The notes beneath the pieces were generated by a model. That model ran no database searches and was not told the origin of the DNA. It saw only the letters and a list, made by a program, of their open reading frames with translations. From Limosilactobacillus equigenerosi DSM 18793 = JCM 14505 (GTDB lineage Bacteria; Bacillota; Bacilli; Lactobacillales; Lactobacillaceae): a DNA stretch of 64,000 nt. A program made the translations under genes and the position numbers. Positions 29,739 through 38,303 of this stretch are shown here, piece by piece. The DNA lies in assembly GCF_001311375.1 (NCBI RefSeq), contig NZ_BBAS01000005.1, positions 35,275-99,274 of the forward strand, in the 5' to 3' direction. How positions within the stretch are numbered: the first letter of the stretch is position 1; every line of letters begins with the position of its first letter.

Positions 29739-30607
29739 CGCTAATTAATTGCGTATAACCGTCTTGTTGCTTAACTAAACCGGCCTTCATTAAGTGACCA
29801 ATCGCGCGCTTGAATTGGCCCTTACTAATCCCCAAGACAGCCCGAATTTCATCCGGATCACTCTTATCGGTTAAGGCTAACCGTTGATCAAGCGAATGTT
29901 CCAACAAGGCCATAATTTGTTGCGCATCTTCACCAATCGCTTCATAGGCCCGAGGTTTTAAGGATAGATTCAAAGCTCCGTGACTGGAAATACCAATCAC
30001 CCGGGCATCAACATGTTGCCCTAACCGTGGTTCTTGATCCCGTTCACTCGGATGAATAAATCCAAGGCAGTAATCATCCGTCAAGACAAAGGACCCCGCC
30101 ATCTTCAAGCGATACACCGTTCCCTTAACATTCCGGTTCTTCATTTTGGCTTGGGGTTTCGTCGCAATCGTTTGGAAAATTGCTTCATCAGCTAATTTTC
30201 CCCAAATCCGATCATGATTATCTACTTCCAAGGCCATTAATAATTTATCGCCGGGTTGCGGCCATAAAATGTTTCAAGCTTGGTAAATCATCTAAGGAAA
30301 CCACAATATCTTTATTTGGCAACCCAATATCAACAAACACCCCGAGGTCCCGCCGGACACTGACCACTTCCCCAAAGTCATAGTGATCAACTTGGATGGT
30401 GGGAATATAATCACACGTCATTTGTAATTGGTGGTGGTTATTTTCATACACAAATCCTTGGACCGAACCCCCAATATGGAGCACTTGTGGGGCTTCATCC
30501 TTTGGTAAGCGATACGTCTTCCCGTTGCGTTCCGGTTGGACAAAGTAATCAGTTTCATTTTCATCAATCATCACGGCGGTGACAATCTTCCCTAAATCAG
30601 TGTTCAT
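29725..30607 (-). CDS. cvfB: CvfB-like S1 RNA-binding protein (frameshifted)
   Basis: CvfB proteins carry three S1-type OB domains and a C-terminal winged helix and bind RNA. The visible S1 domain is FGEVVSVRRDLGVFVDIGLPNKDIVVSLDDLP; another is RLGQHVDARVIGISSHGALNLSLKPRAYE; the wHTH is RAVLGISKGQFKRAIGHLMKAGLVKQQDGY. A shift near 30257 restores WPQPGDKLLMALEVDNHDRIWGKLAD. Start at 30607 with GGAG. About 294 residues, normal. Confidence 0.85.
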
Positions 30608-30680
30608 CGATTTCTCCTTCATTGCTAATCGTGATACTATTTTACCGGTTTCTGCTTGGAAACACAAACCAGCCCACATA

Positions 30681-30707
30681 AAAACGCGGGCCAAGCACCC
30701 GCGTTTT
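30681..30707 (-). terminator. Rho-independent terminator after pyk
   Basis: AAAACGCGGG (30681-30690) pairs perfectly with CCCGCGTTTT (30698-30707); the T-rich arm runs into TTTTTATG on the minus strand. Confidence 0.88.
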
Positions 30708-30730
30708 CACTAGTTGGATTTAATTGTTAA

Positions 30731-32152
30731 TTACTTAACCGTTTGAATCCGCATTAAGTTCGTCGTACCGGCACCACCATGAAGAAGTCCGGCAACTACG
30801 ATGATGTTGTCACCAGCTTCGGCAAAGCCAAGTTCCTTGGCCTTTTGAGAAGCCATTTCGAACATTTCATCAGACGTTGATGGTTGGTCAATCACAAATG
30901 GTTGAACCCCCCAGTTAAGCATTAAGCTCATTTGCGTCCGTTCATCGTACGTTAAGGCTAAGATATCAGCATTTGGACGGTACTTAGAAATCATCCGCGC
31001 CGTGTAACCACTCGTCGTCGTTGCCACGATCGTCTTGATGTTAAGGTCAGCGGCTGCCTTAGCAACGGCTGAACCGATCGTTTCCGTAACGTCTGACTTG
31101 TCAAAGTTAAACGTTTCCGTACCGTATTGAGCTAAGTTAGCTTCGGCCTTTTGGTCAATCCGTGCCATCGTAGCTACGGATTCAACTGGGTAGTCCCCGT
31201 TAGCAGATTCACCAGAAAGCATTGTTGCATCCGTACCATCAAAGACCGCGTTGGCAACGTCAGAAACTTCGGCCCGCGTAGGACGTGGGTTTTCTTCCAT
31301 TGAGTCTAACATTTGCGTTGCCGTGATAACTGGCTTACCCATTTCGTTACAACGACGAATCATCATCTTTTGAATCATTGGCACGTTTTCGGCTGGTACT
31401 TCAACCCCCATGTCCCCACGAGGAACCATTAAACCATCAGAAACTTCCATGATGGCTTCGAAGTTGTCGATCCCTTCTTGTGATTCAATCTTAGGCAAGA
31501 TGAGCACATCTTCCATGTTCTTTTGCTTAAGTAAAGCACGGATGTCTTCAATATCTTGTGGCTTCCGCACGAATGAAGCAGCAATGTAGCTGATTCCGTT
31601 TTCTAAACCAAATAGAATGTCTGAAGTATCCTTTTCCGTGATCCCTGGTAAGTTAATGGAAACACCTGGGGCGTTAACACCCTTCCGTGAACCTAACACA
31701 CCGTTGTTAAGGACCTTACATACTAATTCACGGTTAGCATCGTCCTTTTCTTCGATTACCATGTCTAAAAGACCATCATCGAATAAGACGTGACCACCTT
31801 CGTTAACGTCGTCGTAAAGGCCATCGTACGTAACGGCAATCTTGTCCTTCGTTCCTTCAAGCGTGTCATCCATTGAAATGCGAACAACATCACCCGTGTG
31901 GAATGGAATCTTACCTTCTGCTTGTACCGTAGTCCGAATTTCGGCCCCCTTGGTATCAAGTAAAATGGCAACCTTCTTACCCGTCCGTGCTTCGGCTTCG
32001 TGAACATTGTTCATCCGACCCAAGTGTTCTTCGTGGTCACCGTGTGAGAAGTTAAACCGGAAAATGTTTGCACCGGCTTCAATCAAATTAGCAATTGTAT
32101 CTACATCAGTACTTGCTGGACCTAATGTACTAACAATCTTTGTCTTCTTCAT
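30731..32152 (-). CDS. pyk: Pyruvate kinase
   Basis: Catalyses PEP + ADP to pyruvate + ATP. KTKIVSTLGPASTDVDTIANLIEAGANIFRFNFSHGDHEEH, the K/Mg active-site segment VLILPKIESQEGIDNFEAIMEVSDGLMVPRGDMGVE and MIRRCNEMGKPVITATQMLDSM are textbook. At 473 residues it lacks the extra C-terminal PEP-utiliser-like domain found in ~585-residue Lactobacillus enzymes. No pfkA sits upstream. Codon use is strongly biased, consistent with high expression. Confidence 0.97.
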   Translation of the reverse strand: MKKTKIVSTLGPASTDVDTIANLIEAGANIFRFNFSHGDHEEHLGRMNNVHEAEARTGKKVAILLDTKGAEIRTTVQAEGKIPFHTGDVVRISMDDTLEGTKDKIAVTYDGLYDDVNEGGHVLFDDGLLDMVIEEKDDANRELVCKVLNNGVLGSRKGVNAPGVSINLPGITEKDTSDILFGLENGISYIAASFVRKPQDIEDIRALLKQKNMEDVLILPKIESQEGIDNFEAIMEVSDGLMVPRGDMGVEVPAENVPMIQKMMIRRCNEMGKPVITATQMLDSMEENPRPTRAEVSDVANAVFDGTDATMLSGESANGDYPVESVATMARIDQKAEANLAQYGTETFNFDKSDVTETIGSAVAKAAADLNIKTIVATTTSGYTARMISKYRPNADILALTYDERTQMSLMLNWGVQPFVIDQPSTSDEMFEMASQKAKELGFAEAGDNIIVVAGLLHGGAGTTNLMRIQTVK

Positions 32153-32260
32153 AAGAAATGTGTGCTCCTTTGTGCTCTTTTTCTCGCCATAAAACTTTCC
32201 TATGACGTTCAGTAAATATCATATCATAACCACCGCAATTTGAAACAGTTAATCGCATAA

Positions 32261-35200
32261 TTATTCCGATAAATCTTGTAAAACGACGTTATCCGCCCCT
32301 AAAAGGGTAACTAATTTGGCTTGAACTTGCTCATTTCCTTGCCAATGAAAATTGGTTTGTTGTGCTTGGTTAGTTTGGGCATTATATAAAATAACTGGCA
32401 CCGGCCCGGAAAATTGCTGCTGAATTTGAGCCAAATCAGCTTGGAATTGCTCAGTATACTGACTTAGCTGCAACCGCAAGACCCAGCGCTGGTTGGAAAT
32501 TGGGCTTGGACGTCACTCGCTAGTTGTACCTGATCAACAATCAATTGCAAATGATCGTCGCGCCATTCGGTTTTTCCCGTTACCACATAAATTTGGTTGG
32601 CTTTTAATTGGCGACCAAATGCCTGGAATTGGCGCGGAAAGACCGTAGCTTCCAAATTCCCCGTATCATCACTCAAGGTTAAAAAGGCCATTGCCTTGCG
32701 CTCACGCTTGGTTTGAACTTCCCGCATCCGGTTAACTAAGGCCAGCACCCTGACTTTGCCAGGCCGCAGTTGGGTAATCGCTGGCAATTGTAAGCGCGCC
32801 TTTAATTTGGCATATTGATTCACGGGGTGCCCGGATAAGTAAATCCCTAAATATTCACTTTCTTTAGCCAGCCGTTCGGTGAGGGGCCACGCCGGCCGTT
32901 GGTTAATAATCGGCGCAAAAGTGGCGGCTAAACTTCCAAACTTCGTCACCCCTTCTAAAAGTCCGGGCAAGGCATCAATTAATTCCGCTCGATTATAGCC
33001 GAGTTGATCAAAGGCGCCCACATAAATTAATGGCGCGATATTCTTTTCCGTTTGCCAACGATCATCCAGGCGACTAATAAAGTCATTTAAATTCTGATAA
33101 TCACCATGAGCTTGGCGCTCGGTTAAAATTGCGTGGATGAAATCGCGGCCGAGGCCCCGAATTGCATTTAAGCCCATCCGTAGTTGACCGTGTTCAAGTG
33201 CAAAATCGGCTTGGCTGTGGTTAATGTGCGGATGCAAAATTTTCACCCCGAGGCGTTTGGCCGCTTCAAAGTGAGCCAGTTGCTTATCGGCATTCGCTTC
33301 TAATTGCAACAAGGCCGCAAAAAAAGCTTGGGGGCGATGGCGTTTTAAGGCTGCCATTTGAAAGGCCATCTTCGAATAAGCGACTGCGTGGGAGCGGTTA
33401 AACCCATAATTAGCAAACCGATCCATATAATCAAAGACTTGCATGGCCACCGCTTGGTCAATTCCCCGCTGTTGCGCCCCTTGCAAGAATTGGTCACGCA
33501 TCGCTTCCATCACACTTTGCTTCTTCTTCCCCATCGCCCGCCGGAGCATATCGGCTTGCCCGAGACTAAAGCCCGCTAACGTTACGGCTACCTGCATAAC
33601 TTGTTCTTGGTAGACTAAAATTCCATACGTTGGCGCTAAAATCGGGGCTAATTGGGGCGCCGGATAATTAATCGGCTCTTGGCCATGTTTACGGGCAATA
33701 AAGTGCGCAATATTGTCCATGGGACCGGGACGATACAAGGCATTGACGGCTACAATATCTTCAAACCGGTCCGGACGCAATTGCTTTAAGACCCGTCGAA
33801 TCCCACTTGATTCAAATTGGAACACCCCATCCGTTTCCCCTTGCTGGAATAATTGCAAGGTCGCCCGGTCATTTAAATCCAGCCCGGCTAACGTAAAGGC
33901 TGGTTCAGTTTGCCGGATTAACTTTAAGGTCGCATCCACAATTGATAAGTTACGCAAGCCTAAGAAATCCATCTTTAATAACCCTAAGGCCTCCACCGGG
34001 TCTTTAGGGAATTGGGTCACTAAAATTCCATTGTCGCGCCCAGTTTGTAACGGTACCGTTTGAATTAACGGTTCATCAGCTAACACCACCCCGGCCGCGT
34101 GCGTTGACGCATTCCGTGGCAGGCCTTCTAATTGTTCCGCCGTCGTCACCACTAAGTGAATTAACTCATCATCAGCCATTAAATTTTGTAATGGTTGGGA
34201 TGCTTTGATAATTTGAGCCAGCGTTAGTTTTTGATTGCCACGTGTTTGGTGGCGAATCATTTGTTGCAATTCCCCAAGTTGATATTTAGGGACTTGTAAG
34301 ACATTTGCTACGTCATTAATCGCTTGCCGCGCTGCCAACGTCCCAAAGGTAATAATTTGGGCCACACGGTCATGACCATACTTTTGATGGACATAGTCTA
34401 ACACTTCATCCCGTCGATTATCGGGGAAATCCAAGTCAATATCCGGCATTTGAATCCGTTCTGGATTTAAGAAGCGTTCAAAGAGCAAGTCATATTGTAA
34501 CGGATCAACATCCGTAATCGCTAACGCATACGCCACTAACGACCCGGCCGCTGATCCCCGCCCTGGTCCAGTCGTAATCTTCGTCCGGTGGGCAAATGCC
34601 ATCACATCCCAAACAATCAAGAAGTAATCCGCAAAGCCCATTTGGTCAATCGTAGCTAATTCGCGATTTAAGCGTTGTTCGTAATTGACCACCGTTTTAC
34701 CAGGGGCCAATGTCCGTTGGTTTAAGCCCGCTAAACATTGCGTCCGCAAATAATCAATCGCTGCTTCCCCATTGGGCGTCGGAAATTTTGGTAATACTGG
34801 CGCTTGCAACGTTAATTCCCAGTGACACCGCGCCGCTACGGCCGTATTATTCGCGACGGCTTCCCCTAATCCCAAGGCTTCATAAGCTTGTTCAACTTGC
34901 GCCGCTGGTTTTAAAAAGGCCGTCCCTAATTGTTGGGCGGCCACTAATGGCTCCGCCACGGCTTGCTTCGCCCCAATCGCATGCAGTACTTGGGTGGCAA
35001 AATGATCCGTTGGTTGCAAGTAATCCACCCGCTCGCACGCCACGATTGGTAAGTTCGTTGCTTGGGCCAGCGATTGGACCACCGCACGTTGAGCAGCATC
35101 TTGTTCCAAACTAATGCCTAAATACAACCGATCACCAAAGGTTGCTTGCAGGTGATTTAAACTAGCGATTTGTTCGGCATCCGTCGCTAATAATTGGGGC

Positions 35201-35574
35201 GGAATGACCAATAACAAGTCCTTCGTATCAGCTTGGACCATTTCCCACGCTAAATTAGCTTGGTCGGGCGCGGTTAACTGCTTCGTTGACCACCGCATCA
35301 ACGTTTGGTAGCCATCCTTTGACATCGCATACGCTAAGACATGCAAACTTTGCGTCATTAACGCTCCAAATTGCAAATGAAATTGAGCGCCCATCAACGG
35401 ATTCAGCTGTTCCTTCGTTGCCGCTTGATAAAAATCATAGGCCCCGTATAAGACCCGGTCGTCCGCCAGCGCTACGGCTGAATAGCCTTGTTCCTTCACG
35501 GCCGTCACTAATTGCTGTGGACGAATCGGACTTTGTAGTAAACTGTACATACTTTTAACTTGCAAGGGAACCAT
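32261..35574 (-). CDS. dnaE: DNA polymerase III subunit alpha DnaE (frameshift near C-terminus)
   Basis: About 1104 residues. A degenerate PHP domain (MYSLLQSPIRPQQLVTAV; metal His residues missing) leads into the polymerase: FLIVWDVMAFAH, TGPGRGSAAGSLVAYALAITDVDPLQYDLLFERFLNPERIQMPDIDLDFPD holds the catalytic acidic pair (DIDLD). YGILVYQEQVMQVA, RAMGKKK and NRSHAVAYSKMAFQ follow. The C-terminal OB fold includes FLTLSDDTGNLEATVFP. A shift around 32483 restores VLRLQLSQYTEQFQAD. The start at 35574 has GGAG seven bases ahead. Confidence 0.95.
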
Positions 35575-35666
35575 GCTGCCACTCCTTTCAATCTGAATTA
35601 ATAATTTAAGTATACCAAACCCCACCCGTTCTCGGCGAATTGTTTAATGAAACCGTTCCCTATGTA

Positions 35667-35675
35667 TGCTATAAT
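35667..35675 (+). promoter_or_regulatory. Extended -10 promoter for the DUF2929 gene
   Basis: TG-C-TATAAT at 35667-35675, about 30 bp before the ATG; no clear -35 at the expected distance. Confidence 0.55.
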
Positions 35676-35704
35676 AGTTAAGATTAATTAAAGAGGTGAT
35701 ATTT

Positions 35705-35910
35705 ATGCGTTTCGTTTGGAAGAATTTCATTGCCCTATTTTGGGGTGCCATTTATGGATTAGTCTTCGGCTACATTGCCAGCCAATTGGAACAAACTTCC
35801 GTTGACTACACACGTGTGCCGTTTTAGGGGCCGTTTTAGCCTTAATCTTTGTCAATGTGATTACTTACATTACGAGTCACGCGAACCCAACGCGTAACTC
35901 AGACCAATAA
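35705..35910 (+). CDS. Small membrane protein, DUF2929/YjzD-like (frameshifted)
   Basis: AAAGAGGTGAT precedes ATG at 35705. The first part reads MRFVWKNFIALFWGAIYGLV then FGYIASQLEQTSVDYTRV. After a shift near 35818 the second part is AVLGAVLALIFVNVITYITS with a short polar tail. Two membrane helices over about 68 residues fit the DUF2929 family, which sits divergently from dnaE in many lactobacilli. Its function is unknown. Followed by a strong terminator. Confidence 0.7.
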
Positions 35911-35917
35911 AATCGCG

Positions 35918-35947
35918 GTCGTCTGGTTAACAGGCGACCTTTTTTTT
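35918..35947 (+). terminator. Rho-independent terminator after the DUF2929 gene
   Basis: GGTCGTCTG (35918-35926) pairs with CAGGCGACC (35931-35939) and eight T residues follow, ending four bases before the next start codon. Confidence 0.9.
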
Positions 35948-35951
35948 ACTA

Positions 35952-36809
35952 ATGATGAAAAAAATTTGGAAATTAACTTTACCGTCCGACCGCACACAAA
36001 CGGTTCGGCAACTAATCGCAAATTGGGAAATCCCCAAGCGCTACTATTACTTACTCCGCCAGGATCAGCGCATCTTGATTAATGGCCACTACCAATCACC
36101 AGATGTAATCGTTCCAGCGGGCAGTCAGGTTACCTTGACAATTGGCGCCGATGACTTTAAGACAAGGCAGGCTTATGTCCCAGATCACCACCGTCAATTA
36201 CCGGTTTTATTCGAAAATCGCGATGTGGTGGTAATTAATAAACCACGGGGCATTAAGAGCCATCCTAATCAACCGGGAGAAACGGGCACGGTCATGAACT
36301 ATGCCACCGCCCAATTTGGTACCGCCTATATGGTGCACCGTCTTGATCAGCAGACTTCGGGCGCAATGATGATTGCCAAACACCCATTAGCGGTCCCACT
36401 TTTAAATAAACATTTAGTCGATCATTCAATCCACCGTGATTATACAGCGGTCGTTGCCGGTGATTTACAAGGCACGGGCCAAATTACATTACCAATTGGG
36501 CAGCACCCAACTGACCCACGAAAACGGCAAGTCGATGGTTTGAACGCGCAACCGGCCATCACGAATTATCAGGTCGTTGCCCATAGCGCGACTAAATCAA
36601 TCGTTGAACTTAATTTACAAACTGGACGCACCCACCAAATCCGCGTCCATTTAGCCGCCCTGGGGCACCCAATTTTAGGTGACCCGCTCTATCACCCGCA
36701 CCCCACCGGACCAATGCAACTGCATGCCCATCAGCTAACGTTAGTGTTACCATTTACGCATGAAGTGGTCCAAGTCGCGGCGCCCTTACCACCTGATTTT
36801 ACCAACTAG
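35952..36809 (+). CDS. RluA-family pseudouridine synthase
   Basis: A 285-residue enzyme with an N-terminal S4-like segment (YYLLRQDQRILINGHYQSPDVIVPAGSQV) and the RluA catalytic domain. Key motifs are VLFENRDVVVINKPRGIKSHP, YMVHRLDQQTSGAMMIAKHP with the catalytic Asp in HRLD, and LQTGRTHQIRVHLAALGHPILGDPLY. The target uridine is unknown. Oddly, the start codon follows a terminator T-tract by four bases with no Shine-Dalgarno, and no alternative in-frame start exists nearby. Confidence 0.9.
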   Translation: MMKKIWKLTLPSDRTQTVRQLIANWEIPKRYYYLLRQDQRILINGHYQSPDVIVPAGSQVTLTIGADDFKTRQAYVPDHHRQLPVLFENRDVVVINKPRGIKSHPNQPGETGTVMNYATAQFGTAYMVHRLDQQTSGAMMIAKHPLAVPLLNKHLVDHSIHRDYTAVVAGDLQGTGQITLPIGQHPTDPRKRQVDGLNAQPAITNYQVVAHSATKSIVELNLQTGRTHQIRVHLAALGHPILGDPLYHPHPTGPMQLHAHQLTLVLPFTHEVVQVAAPLPPDFTN

Positions 36810-36821
36810 GAGGAATTCCCA

Positions 36822-37757
36822 ATGACTAACTTTAAGACAATTGCCTGTTTTGGGACGGGAACAATGGGCAGTGCCATTGCCGCCCAATTTGCTTTAGCGG
36901 GCTTTGAAACCAATTTGTTCTTACATCACCCAGACCAACAAGAAACCATTCAAGAGCGCTTAAACGCGATTATTTTAGAAGCGATTGACCATCAATTAAC
37001 TAATGATAATTTAGTGTCGGTCAATAATAGATTGCACTTCCACGACAATTATGCGGATACCTTGGCGAACGCCGACTTTGTTACGGAGTCAATTAGCGAA
37101 GATTTAGCACTCAAACAAACCGTGTGGCACCAAATTGAGCAACACGTTACCCCAACCACAATTTTATCAACGAATACGTCCGGATTGTCGCCGGATGACA
37201 TCGCCAAGGTCTTAACGCATCCCGAACGCTTTGTCGTCGCCCATTTTTGGAATCCAGCGCAATTAATGCCACTCGTTGAAGTGGTCCCGGGTCAAGCCAC
37301 GACCGACGCTACGGTCAAGGATACCGTTTCCTTGATGCGCCAACTTGGTAAACATCCGGTCGCCTTAAAGCAAGCCGCCTTAGGTTTTGTTGGCAATCGC
37401 ATCCAAGCCGCCGTTTTGCGCGAAGCTTTGCACATTGTTGACGAAGGCATTGCCAGTCCCGCAGCAGTGGATGAAGTAGTTAAATACAGTCTGGGACGCC
37501 GGTGGAATTTAGTCGGCCCGATTGCGAGCGCTGACTTAGGGGGCCTAGACGTGTTTGATAATATTTCGAAATACTTATATGCCGAATTAGACCACACCAC
37601 TACCGAAGATCCGCGCTTACAAGCAAAGGTTGCCCACCATGAACTCGGGCTCAAAACGGGCCACGGGTTCTATGACTGGGATGGTGACCAAGGAGCAAGT
37701 ATCGTGGCGGAACGAAATGCAAAGTTAATTGACGCCTTAAAACATGATCACGATTAA
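36822..37757 (+). CDS. 3-hydroxyacyl-CoA dehydrogenase family NAD-dependent oxidoreductase
   Basis: A 311-residue dehydrogenase. The Rossmann motif is IACFGTGTMGSAIAAQFALAG. Catalytic-region signatures are TILSTNTSGLSPDDIAKVLTHPERFVVAHFWNPAQLMPLVEVVPG (catalytic His in HFWNP) and the C-terminal dimer domain KQAALGFVGNRIQAAVLREALHIVDEGIASPAAVDEVVKYSLGRRW. AGGAGG lies upstream, 12 bp after the rluA-like gene. It could be 3-hydroxybutyryl-CoA or L-gulonate/carnitine type; the substrate cannot be assigned because no fatty-acid oxidation genes are nearby. Confidence 0.85.
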   Translation: MTNFKTIACFGTGTMGSAIAAQFALAGFETNLFLHHPDQQETIQERLNAIILEAIDHQLTNDNLVSVNNRLHFHDNYADTLANADFVTESISEDLALKQTVWHQIEQHVTPTTILSTNTSGLSPDDIAKVLTHPERFVVAHFWNPAQLMPLVEVVPGQATTDATVKDTVSLMRQLGKHPVALKQAALGFVGNRIQAAVLREALHIVDEGIASPAAVDEVVKYSLGRRWNLVGPIASADLGGLDVFDNISKYLYAELDHTTTEDPRLQAKVAHHELGLKTGHGFYDWDGDQGASIVAERNAKLIDALKHDHD

Positions 37758-37766
37758 GAGTAAGTG

Positions 37767-37869
37767 TGTTACAATTCAATCATAAGAATTAGTACACCGG
37801 TGTGCAAAATGGATTCAGTTCGTTACTCAATCCGTACCGGTAGCGGGCGCCTAATCAGCGCTCTTTTTT
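37767..37869 (+). ncRNA. Candidate small RNA A with promoter (duplicate of RNA B)
   Basis: Extended -10 TG-T-TACAAT at 37767-37775 predicts a start near 37782. The transcript would end at a terminator GGGCGC-CTAATCA-GCGCTC-T6 (37845-37869), about 88 nt. From GGTGTGCAAAATGG onward (37799) it differs from RNA B at only five of ~73 positions, but its first ~17 nt are unrelated to RNA B. It converges on the peptide gene's terminator. The function is inferred from RNA B. Confidence 0.6.
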
Positions 37870-37875
37870 ATAACC

Positions 37876-37904
37876 AAAAAGCGCCAACCCCAAGGAGCCA
37901 GCGC
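37876..37904 (-). terminator. Terminator of the small-peptide mRNA
   Basis: GGAGCCAGCGC (37894-37904) pairs, with three wobbles, with GCGCCAACCCC (37881-37891); TTTTT follows on the minus strand. It lies 8 bp past the peptide stop codon and back to back with the terminator of RNA A. Confidence 0.65.
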
Positions 37905-37911
37905 AGAAAAA

Positions 37912-38013
37912 TTAGTCACTAAGCAGTTCAATCAAGCCCTGCAAGACCTTTTTAACTATACGTTTTAAGTGCTTACTAGGCACTATAAAAATGAATATGC
38001 ATATCAAGTGCAT
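37912..38013 (-). CDS. 33-residue hydrophobic/amphipathic peptide, candidate type I toxin
   Basis: The peptide begins MHLICIFIFIV, a short hydrophobic stretch, and continues with a basic amphipathic helix KHLKRIVKKVLQGLIELLSD (hydrophobics spaced 3-4). The Shine-Dalgarno is almost a full anti-16S match (AAGGAGGTGA) eight bases before ATG, and the palindrome GAAGG-AGGTGA-CCTTC (38014-38029) folds over it. An extended -10 at 38081-38073 and a terminator at 37876-37904 frame a ~190-nt transcript. Codons 5-10 are complementary to the 5' end of RNA B. I know no homologue; the toxin role is inferred. Confidence 0.6.
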   Translation of the reverse strand: MHLICIFIFIVPSKHLKRIVKKVLQGLIELLSD

Positions 38014-38072
38014 GAAGGTCACCTCCTTCTACACTTTTATTCAGGCTTGCTAGACCTGTGATGTGCAATTAA

Positions 38073-38081
38073 ATTATATCA
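38073..38081 (-). promoter_or_regulatory. Extended -10 promoter of the peptide gene
   Basis: On the minus strand TG-A-TATAAT (38081-38073) is a perfect extended -10, giving a predicted start near 38066 and a ~53-nt leader. No TTGACA-like -35 is apparent. Confidence 0.6.
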
Positions 38082-38119
38082 CCATTTAAATAAAAAAATT
38101 AGCTAATCACGTTAGTAGG

Positions 38120-38222
38120 TGTTATACTTGTAATATAAAAATGAATATGCTGGTGTGCAAAATGGATTGAATTTGCTACTCAATCCGTACCGGTAGCGAG
38201 CGCCTAATCAGCGCTCTTTTTT
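38120..38222 (+). ncRNA. Candidate antitoxin small RNA B with promoter
   Basis: Extended -10 TG-T-TATACT (38120-38128) predicts a start near 38134; the terminator GAGCGC-CTAATCA-GCGCTC-T6 ends at 38222, giving ~88 nt. Its first 17 nt, TATAAAAATGAATATGC (38134-38150), are identical to plus-strand 37984-38000 and hence antisense to codons 5-10 of the peptide mRNA. A second segment, UGGUGUGCAA, can pair over ten bases with the peptide mRNA's 5' leader (UUGCACAUCA, one wobble). An internal GGATTGA...TCAATCC hairpin follows. It is divergent from the peptide gene. Confidence 0.6.
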
Positions 38223-38255
38223 ATTACCTTCAATTAAGATTGCCGTTTCCACAAC

Positions 38256-38295
38256 AAAACGACCACGTCTCTGCTTTTGAGGCGTGGTCGTTTTT
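38256..38295. terminator. Bidirectional terminator between RNA B and nif3
   Basis: AAAACGACCACG (38256-38267) pairs with CGTGGTCGTTTT (38283-38294); T-tracts exist on both strands. It ends the minus-strand nif3 operon. Confidence 0.85.
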
Positions 38296-38303
38296 ACATA
38301 TAA

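Noticed and set aside
37912..38013. Small peptide as a bacteriocin or SHP-type pheromone
   Set aside because: No double-Gly leader, no dedicated ABC exporter, immunity gene or Rgg regulator nearby. The paired antisense RNA and sequestered ribosome site fit a type I toxin better.
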